Shown: positions 46,931 through 58,088 of the stretch, in pieces
Numbering within the stretch: position 1 is the stretch's first letter
How the letters are laid out: every line of letters starts with the position of its first letter
Source: Ulva prolifera
Lineage: Eukaryota > Chlorophyta > Ulvophyceae > Ulvales > Ulvaceae
Length of the DNA stretch: 64,000 nt
NCBI GenBank assembly: GCA_023078555.1
Contig: CM041199.1
Span: 6,949,315 to 7,013,314, forward strand
Direction: 5' to 3'
Position numbers and translations under genes: made by a program
Notes under the pieces: model-generated
Seen by the model: only the letters and a program-made list of their open reading frames with translations
Database searches by the model: none
What the model was told of the DNA's origin: nothing

Positions 46931-47066
46931 TCGGTACCTGAACAGGCACAGAAAGACCCCATATTCGGATTAAAACATCGTCGGTACCTGAACAGGCACA
47001 AAAAGACCCCATATTTCGGACTAAAACATCGTCGGTACCTGAACAGGCACAAAAAGACCCCATATA
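46931..47066. repeat. Tandem repeat, 50-51-bp unit, about 2.7 copies
   Basis: Units start TCGGTACCTGAACAGGCACA at 46931, 46981 and 47032. The array lies about 80 bp after the dispersed repeat at 46793 and about 315 bp beyond the 3' end of PP4R4. Confidence 0.93.
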
Positions 47067-47381
47067 TGTGGGAATAACAGATCCGAGATACGAATCCAGA
47101 ATACAGATCCAGCACCGCATGTGCACCAGGTGCATGTTGCTGGCCAACTGTCACGTGGTCGTCGCAGGCCGTGCAGTGGTCCAGAGTCCATGTGCATCCC
47201 TCCTGCTGCGCATGTACACTCCACCAATCGCACCGCAGCCACGAAAAGGTTGGTGTAAGACATCCAACCTCGCCCAAGAGCGACATGACGGTCTCACAAC
47301 GAAGTCCAGCTCCTCCATGATGCATGGCAAGATGAGCGTCCGCTGGCGAGAGTGGTGAAGGTATGGGACACGGACCTGCAG

Positions 47382-50300
47382 TTAGCCGCGGCCGCCCGGG
47401 GGGGTCCGCAGCGGCAGCCCCCCCTTCGCCCGGCCTGCCTTTGCCCCCCTGCCTGCGGAGCCACTGCTTATTCTCCCGCCACCCGGCCGAGGCCGGGCCG
47501 CCGCCGCAGCTGCCCCAACCTTTATAACCCCCCCACCTGCAGACGACGCGCCATACACACCCCCGGGGAGAGACAGCACAGCCCCACGGCCCTGCACCGC
47601 ACTCCTGCCGCCACCTGTGCGTGCCGCAATCCCAGGAGCCCCCATGGGCGCTCCGGCACCCCGCGCTGCGGCGACGCCCTGCGCGGCAGAAACGCTGCCA
47701 GCGCCCTGGGTCGCAGACACCCCTGGCATGCGGGTCGCTGGCGAGGGCGTGGCAGCAGCAGGCCGTTGCCCGACGCCGGCTGACGCTGCAGGGAACCTTT
47801 TGGCCTGAGCCGCGGCAACAGGACCCCTGGCCCGGTCCGGCAGCGGCGAGCGCACCGAAGCCGCAACCAGACCGGGCATCACCGGCCGGCCTGCGGGGGT
47901 GTTTGGAGCCACCGGGCGCACGCCGCCGGCACGCACAGGAGGGAGTGCGGCATGGTGGGGGGCAGCGCCCGAGCGGGCTGCGGCCGGCGCGCGGCCGTGG
48001 CCGCGGTCGCTTGCTGCATGCGGCCCCGCCGCCGCCGCTGCGAGCGCCTTGTGCAGATCGTCCGTGTTGATGGTGAAGCCTCGCTCCGCCTCCTCGCGCA
48101 TGCGGTCCGCTTGCTCGTACGCGATGTCCCTGCATGCGCGACAGAATTGTGGCGCGCATGTCTAGCTGCGCGGTGAACCATGCCCACACCAGGGAAGCCG
48201 TTCAACAGTCCATGCAACCGCCTCGGTACAGGACTGTACTTCACAGCCACGCGCCCGATTTCTCACTATGTTCTCGGATCTCGCGACCATTCGCGGGCCA
48301 TGCTGCCGTCTCACAGCCTCTGTCGCCGCGTCGTCCGCACACAGATCAAGCGCCACGCCACACAGTCTGCAGTGCGCAGCGTGCATGGCAGCCCAGCACC
48401 CGCCTAGTGCAGAGGAGCAGCGCGGTATGCATGAGCACGCATGCGCATGCCGAGCGGCCGGTGCGCACTCTGGCCGCGCAGACGCGCCATGCATGTCGAG
48501 CACGCCGACGCTCGCGAGGCGGACGGGGACCGCCTTCAGGCGCGCGCTCATCGCGCGCGCCGCGGCCGCAACCCTGCGGTCTGGGTCCGCGAGCAGCCCG
48601 GCTGCGGCGGTGTTCAGGGCCTCGAGGTCCGCAACGCCATCGGGCAGGCGAATGGTGCGCTTCGCGGCCGGCATCAGCGGCGCGACGGCGATACGGACGT
48701 CCGGCACACGGTCCGCGCACAACGCGAGCAGCGGCGGCAGCAGGTGCTGCGCGAAGAAGGACGCGGAGAACGTGGCCAGGGCGGCGGCGGCGATGTGCGT
48801 GAAGCCGAGGCGCTGCGGTGCTGACGGCGAGCGCGCAAAGTCGCGGACGATCCGCACGAGCACCTGCGGAAGGGATAGCATCGGCACAACGCAGAGGGGT
48901 GGCTGTGTGGCGGGCAGAGCTGTCCCTTTATCACAGTGGAGGCGGTTCTGTCATGGGAGGGGTCCACCGCAGCGCTTCATTGTGACCCGCGTCAGGCTGC
49001 CGGCTGGGAGATAACACGGCAGAGCCCCTGCGCCACGGCGCCTCCCGGCCTCGCGTGTTGTGACATGGCTGGGTCTTGCACATGGTGACAATCAGGCTGC
49101 CGTGAATGTGAATTAAGCTCGCACGGTCACCCTGCTGCTGAGAAACAAGAACTGCTGGGTGCTTGCTGTACTGCTCGAGAGGCGCCGTCTGCCGCCAGAC
49201 GAGGTGACACGCACCTCTGTCCGCTGACGCTCCTTGGGAAGATTCCGTAGCACAGCACACAGCGCGGCCGCCGCCGGCTCCAGCACTGCACGCACGCCAC
49301 CTTCCAGCATCTGCACCGCCAGCGGCAGCAGCGCGTCGTGCAGCAGCGCTGCTGTGGCCGGGTGCAGCGCATCCGCAAGCGGCGGCAGCGCCGCCGCGAC
49401 TGCGGCCGCGTGGCGCCAGCGCGTAGCGCCATGCGCGCCCGCTGCCGCGGCGACCGCGGCCGTAACGTCCCGCGAAGCCGTGAGGTCCATCGGCGACATA
49501 CGTGGCAGTGCGAGCGGCAGCGCGCGGAGCGCGTGCAGGCTGACCGCCGGGCTGCTGTCGCGGGCTAGTGTCACAAGTGGTGTCCGGAGGTGCGGTCGCC
49601 CCTCCGCATGGCCGACGAGCATGAAGAGCTGGTGCATCTGCGCTGCGACGCTGTTACGGATGTCTTCCTGCACCGCACACCACCGTTGGACAGTCGGCGC
49701 GGTCGCATAGATCAAGTGGTGTATTCTGGTCCTGAATGTTAGGTAAGCACTCCAATGAAATATTATAACCGATTCAACTCTGCCTCACACCGATGCAGAG
49801 GGCTGTGCGGAGTGCCTACAGATCACCCAAGCCATACTCGAGTCGCTTAATGCTATTGAGGTGGCCACAGAGTGTCCCAGCCTGATGTTCCCCCATTCGT
49901 CTGGCTGCTTACACACATTTCTGGCGGCACTCCGTTCGCCATTCCGGCACTTGCAGCAGACTGTGCGCAACCCTGATGCAAGCAAAAGCGACAGGAGTGT
50001 CATAGAAGACTTCCATGGACAAGTCAGCGCAGGTGTGTCCAAACATTTGGTGGCCACCTGGTTGCTTGACACATGGGCAGGATAGACTAGAAGGGTGCTG
50101 GATCACAGGACTGGAGATATGTGGGTCAAGCCACCCAGTTCGCTCTGCAGAGCCGCCGCTTGGCCGCACCATAGCATCAGGCGTTGCCAGCTCTTCCCAC
50201 CAGCACCTATTGTGTAGCAACGAGTCATCACGCAGGCAGCATTCGCGCCCTGCACTGGGAAATCAAAACTTCCATGCACGCGCAGGCCTGCTGGCTGGCG

Positions 50301-52965
50301 CTCACAATGAAAAAGTCATCATGTGAAAATTGGGACCTTTGTCGCGACTCAAATCGAGCTCGAAAACAGGCTGATGACCGCAGAGGGAAAGCGGGTACAC
50401 AGGAGCACACCTCGGGGTCTACAGACAGCCGCAGCAGCGTGTCCAGGAGGGGCGCCCTCTGCAACCCGGGCGAGCCCGCCGGGCACATCGCCAGCAGCAT
50501 CGCCGGGAAACCCCGGGCGCACTGCAGCCGCGCGGCAGGCGGCCCATGCAGGGCGAGCTGGCAGTAGGCCCCCAAGAACATCGCAGCATCTGTCGAGGCT
50601 AGGGGCAGCAGCGAGGTTGGCAGGGGCGACGGCGCCGCGAAAGCGCCTGCGAGGGCGGCCGCGGCGGCGGGGTCGGCCTTTGCGTTGGGTGGAGGCTTGG
50701 CGAAGATGGACCGGAGCGCTGGCAGGGTCGTGGCGCGGGCGGCCGGGGGCACATCCGGGAGGATGGCCACGAGGGTCTCCAGCGCCGCGTGCCGCACCGT
50801 GGCGTGGTCGTCCTGCGCAGCTGCATTGGGCTGCATTGCGATGCCTGACACATAGCGCAGGCGCGCCACAGGGAGCAGCGGAAGTACTACCAAGAGCATC
50901 TCAGCATTAAGAGTAAAATTGGCGAGATGCGCAACTAGCACATCGCCCTTGCTCATGAGAGAGCATCAGCGCTGGAAGCCACCTGGTAAAACGTTCAATG
51001 CATAAAACGGTCAATGGACAAACACGGCTAAGGAATACGACTTAGGCCAACACAAGCGGACAGCTTCGTCCACACTGTCAGGAATAGTCGAGAAGCCAGA
51101 GCCATGCACATGAAGGCGAATCCAGAACACGAGCTGCAAATTGCATCTTAACAGGTGGCATGCTTGTGGACCTGTGGTCACGGCCACCCCAATTCCTGTT
51201 GACGCAGACGCATGCATGAGTCACATGCAGCTCAGTGCAGTCAGGCACGAAGATTGCTGGCACGTGCTGATGTGGCAGCGAGGCATGATGCCCTGCCGTG
51301 TGAATGCACAGCAGTGGCAGGCGGGTCGGGATGCTCGCATGCCGGTGCTGTCCATGCAGCACTGCATATCCCGCAGGGCTTGGGTCAACCCCATGTTGCC
51401 TCCACAGCCTCCCCCTAAGCCTTTCAGTGACAGATGCTGTTGAATTCAGCTTGGCGTGCAGCTGCATGCCTCCCCCCCGCCCCCGGGGGAGAAAAAGGGG
51501 CGTGCAATGCTCCAAATGGACACCGTCCTCGCGAGAAGTTTGCCAAAGTCAAAGGTCAACTGTCATCTACGAATCGTGTCTCAGATTCCCGGTCCCCTGC
51601 TTCTTGCGGCCCAAACCCAATGCACAAGGTTGCCGCTCTGGAGAATGATCACCACTATAGTCCACCCGTGCTGCGGTTCGCCCGAGCGTCGTGCAGCCCA
51701 GGTGCCACGGGCTCATACCTGTATCAGCTCGACGATCTCTGGCAGCAGCTGTGTGGCGCAGCGGTCTGGGCCGATGGCAGCGGCCAGCGGCGTGAACACG
51801 GTCCGGCAGACAGCCGCACGGATTTCCTGTGACAGGTCCTGGCACAGCAAGCGCACGGCGCCAACAATCCGGGTGAGCGCCTGCACATCAGTTGCAGGTG
51901 CAGCAAACAACCGGCTGGGCCAAGTGTGTTTGCAGTTTACATGGCGTCTGCGGAACCGGCCAATATCAGGAAGACAAGGTGCTGCGCACCTCGTCATTCT
52001 GCCTTGATGCTGTGGCTGCAGTAGCAAGCAGTGAGCATGCACGTACACGCTGCATCAAACAGGTTGCTGTTTCCGGATGGCTTTCCCTGATTGCAAGTCC
52101 AGACAGAAAGCCAGCCTGGGCGGTGCCCTCCAGTGACGGGGCTGCTGCAATGAGCGTTGACTCCCATGCAGTCCACACATCCTCATTGCCGTGTCGAGGC
52201 TCCGCATTTACATTTTGTAGCACAATCGGCCATAGCTCCTCCAGAATGAGTCGCTTCTGCACAGAGCGGAGACTGTTTTGGCCAAAAAAGCAGAACGAAC
52301 GGAAATGAGTAGACTGGAGAATCAAGGCGAGGCAGCAGACATACAGTCACTTTCGTGATAGCTACACATCTGTGTGGCGCGCATGATGCTACCTGCATTG
52401 TGCGACAGCTGCATGCTGCGTTTGGTTCTCAACTAACAATGTAACTGTGTTGCGTCCTACCTGACAGTCAAATACATGAACCGCCTACAGCAAGATGTGC
52501 TGCAACGGATGCGTGGTCGATCAGAAACCGCACTGGCAGAAGGTGCTGTTGGAGGATTATCTGAAGCGCTTCTGCCAGAACAATGCTATGCCCAGGGTCA
52601 GCATTAGCTGCTGCGACTTTGAGATGCTTGCAGACGGTCTGTGAGAGCGCTGACCTGCCTTGTAAAGCAATGAGCTTCGGCAAGCTTTGGAATGCGTGTG
52701 CAAGTTGTAGCGGTTCCGAACTTTGCAAGTAAAGGGCACAGCGGTCAATCTCTGATAGGGATGCATCGACCTGCAGAGCGGTGCCGTTGTTCCGTAATCA
52801 GATGCCGCTTCGTCGACTGCACAGCCAAGAAAGAAGACGGCGAATATCCGCACGCTTTGCTGCATATGCTAGACCACGGCATACCTCTAACCTTTCAAAT
52901 TCAGCTTGTGAGACCTGCTGGGTTGGCACATGAGCTTCGAGGCCTTCGTCGAGCAGCTTGAGCCC
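47382..52965 (-). CDS. PPP4R4: Protein phosphatase 4 regulatory subunit 4 (PPP4R4-like HEAT-repeat protein), first exon unresolved
   Basis: PPP4R4 is a HEAT-repeat scaffold bound to the PP4 catalytic subunit in the cytosol. Exons (minus) join in phase: 52965-52885, 52770-52534, 52256-51990, 51880-51719, 50812-50411, 49667-49215, 48863-48469 and 48129-47382. They give 914 residues; human PPP4R4 has about 870. Collinear blocks include AEFERLE joined to VDASLSEIDRCALYLQ, RLLCQDLSQEIRAAVC, LLPEIVELIQ joined to DDHATVRHAALETLVAIL, CARGFPAMLLAM, DIRNSVAAQMHQLFMLV and PDVRIAVAPLMPAAKRTIRL. After the last HEAT helix (YEQADRMREEAERGF) comes a 200-residue Ala/Gly/Pro/Arg-rich tail, probably disordered. 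The start codon should lie between 52966 and about 53330. Confidence 0.93.
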
Positions 52966-53762
52966 CTGAAAAGATCGCAGCGAAGCAGACATCTACATTT
53001 GATCAAGTAGCGCTGAGACTCGAGATGGTGAGAACACTGTTTACAGTTCCCTGCCGGCCAACTGTTTTCCACTATGCAACGTGCCTGTCACTGATGATGC
53101 AGCGAACGTGACCATGGCGATCCTTTGCATCAAAACACACACATCTCCACAGGTGTTTTTGCGGCACGACTTCGCTCAGCTGGGCACGGGCACATCTTAT
53201 CGACCTGAAGGCACACTTCCTCATGCATGCTGGACGCGAAGGGCTCTGAGGGAACTGCTCCAATTTGGACATGAGCATGTAGTCTGCAAACTTCAATTTC
53301 ACTTGTCTTCAATGCTGTGTACCAGTGCCTGGAGATTAATGAGTTTCCGACAGATACATAATTTAAGCGTTGTCAACACACCCTCGAGCATGCAGTGCGC
53401 ATTTAACACGCAGCCTTTACAGCGTTAGAGAATAGAAATGTCTGGCTGGTCGTCAAAGTCAACTGTTTCTCAAACTGGTTGAGCCGCTCTCTCAGTGTGT
53501 TGCCCGCGCACCGCATGCCGCTCTGACGGTAAAGCGCAGCGCTCTTCACAGTGTATTTGAAGGTAGTGAAGCTGCTGATCCGGCAATATTCTGCAATATT
53601 TGGATTGTTTCGCCCCGCCGGCTCCACTTCATGCCGAGTTGTTCGCACGTGCAGGATGGCTAGGCAGAGCTCGGCCGTGCCCTATCCCCCGCGCACCGGA
53701 GTGCGAACAGCTGGGTACTTTTAATCACATGCACAACTCTACAAAAAGCACTCAAATTTCGG
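52966..53762. other. Probable first exon of PPP4R4 plus shared promoter with the kinase-like gene; details unresolved
   Basis: Two genes diverge here. Minus-strand frames at 53072-53312 could supply the PPP4R4 N-terminus, but none joins convincingly to the exon at 52965. Confidence 0.35.
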
Positions 53763-56700
53763 ATGGTCAGGGAAGCAACAAGTCAAAGCAGCCTCACATC
53801 CTTCTCAACAGCCCTTTCGCAACAAACCACCAAGGCGGGAGTACGGCGCCTCAAGAAGCAGATATGTAATAAATTCTGGGACTATGTGGATGACTTTTCC
53901 GAGTGGCGGTGCCTGAGTCGATCGTGCGAGTTCATCATTTTTCTGCGCGGCTTGACAGTGCACTGCAGTGGTGCATGTGGGTGCTTGAGGACTGGCCGCA
54001 TGTGCAGCGATAATGTATGGATGGTTCGCTGCAAGATCAGTCGTGGACTACTGTGTATACAGAGCTTCCCGAAGGCCTCCATGGATGCTCGACTCCGCCT
54101 TTACAAAATGGTCCTCATCTTTGAAGAGCTTGCCGAGCAAGTTCCCTTCGCCCTCAAAATTTACGACGTCGTTGAGGACAAAGGGGCCGTCCTAGTATGC
54201 AGTGAAATGTGTTCAAGGGGAACACTGTGCGATGCACTTGAACTGTGTGGATGCATCAGCAACATGGGGTGGCTGGTGTGCGAGGTGTGCTCCCTCACAA
54301 TCATCATCCACCGATGCTTGTTAACGGGGGAATGCACAGCCACATACTTGGTGCAGGCTCTCGTCCCCCTGATGATTGTCCTTCATCATATGCACTCCTC
54401 TGGAGCAGTTCACCGCAACATCACCCCGTCATGTGTGTGGTTTCACCAGGATGGCTCTGCTCGTATTGGAGGCCTGGAGTTGGCTTCACAGTTGTCTGAC
54501 GTGGCTCACAGTGAGATCGTTGGCTCCCTTGAATTCGTAGCACCTGAAATGCTGCTCTGCAGTGTCCCGGAGCAGTCAGATTCGACCGAATCGCTCCCAA
54601 ATGAAGATAGCTCAGACACTTGCCGAAGACAACTCTCTTACGGCTACTTTGTCGATGTATGGTCGCTGGGAGTCACTACTTACCTGTGTCTCACCGGCAG
54701 ATTGCCGTTCAACGGGGGCCCAGGAGACGATGCGGAAGTCCTGTTTCAGAACATCCTGTTATCCGAGCCAGACTTCCCTGAACATATGGATTCACAAGCT
54801 ACTGCATTCGTGCGTGCTTGTTTGGCAAAGCAGCCTGCCGATAGACTGGACATGAAGGAGCTACTGGCACATCCATTTGTTCAGCAGTACCTGAACTGGG
54901 AGAGGGCACCATCCGAACGCACCCCAGACTCCTTCTACGAGATTCCGCCTGAAGAGTTTTATGGAACGAAAGTATGTCGCTATGCTGCTGTGCAGCTCTC
55001 AAGTACTGGTCGTCGGTCTTTGGTGAAAGCAGTGGCTTGGTTAATAGGCTGGACTGGCACAGGCCATGGTCCTCGTCCAATGGACTGCTTGTGCTGAAAC
55101 AACACTGGAAGGACTGCTGATCGGTGCCTTTGCCCCTACGGCGACATGGACTCTCAGGTGTACACGCTGTGCAATGTTTTCTGCAATCCTTGTGGCACCT
55201 CTGGGCTCCATCAAGACAGGTTGGCTGGTCACGGTTCCATTTTGTACAATGGCGCGGTGTCAGAGGCTTGTCACTATACGCTGCCAGTGCACAACAGTGA
55301 TTGCTGTGCAGGCTCACACATCGGGCCTGCTGCGCCGCATGTTCACCCGGTCTGCCAGGCCGTTTCCACAGGCGGTTGTGCATCTTGAAGCCGCTGCAGC
55401 TGCTGCCCAAGGTGCCCGCGAGCATGATGCAGCAAATGCTGCGGCTGTAGTCGGGCGCTCACGCGTCAAAAAGAAAACGAAAACGGGCGAAGAACCAGTC
55501 TATACACCATACCAGTCGCGACAGTCAACCGAGGCCAACGCATGGAGACGCAGTGGCAGTGGCAGTAGCATGCAGCAAATTAGCACAGGACAGGCCAACC
55601 ACGGTGACAAACCGAAGTGGAAGCACTTCCCGTCCACGGCACATGTGACTGGGCTGCTCCCTCAGGCTTCGCTGGAGCTGCTGGATGAAGCGAGGAAGTG
55701 TGTTTCTCCGTGTCCCCTCCTTGTAGATTGTAATTTAAGCCCAGCGCCAGCTTCAGCAACAAAGTAGGTACACATGCACGACTCAACAAGTCTTGCAGCA
55801 GTTACTGCAGCAACTCTGTTCCCGAGACTGTAAGACTGCCCGCAGTGAGCGCCTCCTGGTTTGTTCGGGAGCGCTACCTGCCACTCGGCACCCGACAACT
55901 GTCTTTGAGCAGCTGATGTTCAACAGCTGCGTGGCCAGCCACAGCGGCATCATGGCTGAATCCTGGGGCACCCCGCAGGTCGCAGAAGTACAAGCAGACA
56001 ATTGGTGCCGTGGATGCCGGGGCGGTCAACAGTGTCGAGTCGGCCGGACCTGGCCCTCTGACCCCCGCCGGCCGCGTCGAGGCATGGGAGTGCGGCCCCG
56101 CAGGAGTCGTAGCTGCAGCCGGCAGCACCAACCCGGGATGTGGTCCGACAGAGCAGGATTCGTGTCCCTCAAGGGTCATGCCTTCGGCGTTGCTCGCCAG
56201 AGACGCGGTGGTGCCGATTCCTGAAGAAGGCAGCGGCGGCAGCGTGGGTGCAGCAGCCGCAGCTGGGCGGGGGTTTCAGGGCAGTGGCAGCGCCTCGGCT
56301 GAGATGCGGTCGCCGCGGTCGATGGCCGCGGATACGAGGTGGAGCGTCAAGTGGGTCAGCTCGTGGACCGGCGCCACGTCTCCGCGGTCGCCCCTTGCAT
56401 CCCCGCGCAACCTCCCCCCAGCGGGCGCTGGCACCGGCGCATATTGTGCGCCTGTGGCCACTGGAGCGGCGTCGGGGGGTGAAACGGCGCCGCTGCAAGA
56501 CGTGAGGTCATTTGAACCGGCGGGCGCGGAGGCAGCGGTGGAGGTTGTAGGCGTGGGCCGGCGGGGGATTGTGGAGGCGGGGGACGCTGACGATGGCACA
56601 GTGATGTGGAGTAGGAGCGTGCCGCGGACACCGGCGTCTGCAGCTTCAGCCGCCAGCCTGAGCGGCGTAGTCCCCATTGATACTGATGGCGCAGCTGCAG

Positions 56701-56795
56701 ACCTGAGTGAAGAGGACGCAGACGATCAGGCGGTGCGCTCGCTTGCATGCAAGGTGCACATATGCTCGAGTTTGACAGGTGCTGTACAGATCTGA
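53763..56795 (+). CDS. Predicted Ser/Thr pseudokinase with long low-complexity tail
   Basis: Well-supported exons are 53763-53923, 54008-54971 and 55312-55722, joining in phase. Exon 4 (from 55799) and an Ala/Gly-rich tail (about 56000-56790) are likely, but their joins are not settled. The kinase fold is clear: DNVWMVRCKISRG, CIQSFPKAS, HHMHSSGAVHRNITPSCVW, GSLEFVAPEML, FVDVWSLGVTTYLCLTGRLP, and ADRLDMKELLAHPFV. The catalytic residues are missing: the glycine loop is lost (RCLSRSDNVW), the VAIK lysine is Gln (LCIQ), HRD is HRN, and DFG is replaced (IGGLELA). APE and DxWSxG are intact. It is therefore likely a scaffold or allosteric protein. A 30-residue insertion (CISNMGWLVCEV...) before the catalytic loop may be an unspliced intron. 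The closest active family (CAMK, ULK or NEK-like) is not clear. Confidence 0.8.
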
Positions 56796-58088
56796 TCTGG
56801 GAAGAGAACGAGAGAGTGCATGTGCAGGGATAGCTTGGCCATGGGCTAGACTCCCTTGAAATGCTGTGCAGGACTGTGCATTCACTCTTGGAGAACGGGC
56901 ATAAAAGCGCTGCGGGATCCACAAACACCGCAGCATGCGTTGTGGTCGGGAATGATGCATCACGGGATGAGTTTCCGGCGTGTGACCATTATCATGGCGC
57001 CCGCGTGTACCGGTGATGCGGCTGCATAGCTGCGTCACACTGTGCATGCTTTTTAGCCACACACCACAGAATACATGGCAATGCATGCTATAAACTCAAG
57101 CATGTTGGTTTGCGGGTGCCACATGCCGAAGAGCTTATGATCCTATGTCTGTATTGTTGATATAGAGGCATAGCGCAGGTGATGCCAGTATCTGTCAGCC
57201 CAGGTGGGAGGCTAGCAGCTTCCGCTGATGTAGTATTTGGCGAGTATGACCGACAGCCCAAGAAGAAATCTTTACCAACCAGTTGCACATGCTCCGCTTG
57301 CAAATCCAGGACAGCGCTGTCTGCCGCCCCCTGGTGGCAGCATGGAAGGTGTTCATTGTAAAGCTCATGCAGGTACCAACACAATCTGGGCCAACTTCTG
57401 GCAGTCACAGTGGCATGTTCTGAAAAGTTGGTGCCCCCCGACTTGTGAGCTGGGCCGTGTGCACTTGATGGACATATCATTGGAGATGGGTATCGCCCAA
57501 ACAGAGTAGCTGCCACAACTTGCGGAAACAGACTACTGTTGCGTAACGCTTATTCCAATCATGTGTTCAGCTCACGAACATTGCTGTTGCTCGCATAGAC
57601 TAACGATGTGCTGTGGATGTGCATTATCATACATTGTTTCACCGCGTTGTGAGCCACATGCAGGATGCTTCATTTTACATGTGACTCTTGGTCAGAGAAT
57701 GTACATCATGATACGACCGGACTTGTCCTGTGCAGACTTTAACTGCAATGTAGTCAACCGCCTCGCTTCATGTGGGCCCTTGCAAAGAAAAAAATGTAGC
57801 CGTGCGACAAAGACTTCCGAAACCGGTCAGAACAGTCATACTTCACTTCCTGATCTGATAGACCTGGCAGAAGGCTGTGGTTACATGCAAAACAAATTGG
57901 TGGGCAGTCCTCGCAATACGAATAAGCCTAGCCCACCAGAACGATTGCCCAACTCAACTTCCATCAGTTTTCCAGCACCACGCAGAAAATATCCCACTTA
58001 CATCTGCAGTCAACTCAGACTGCACAAAGCCGCACGTGGTATCGACTGTCACAGGCACGACTACACCATGGCCTGCTGGCCCTGGCCC
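56796..58088. other. No gene recognised
   Basis: The interval lies between two convergent genes and probably contains both 3' UTRs. Confidence 0.4.

Noticed and set aside
46858..48189. A 443-codon Arg/Gly/Pro-rich frame on the minus strand
   Set aside because: It is a shadow of the GC-rich PPP4R4 tail read in another frame and runs into tandem repeats; it has no family features.
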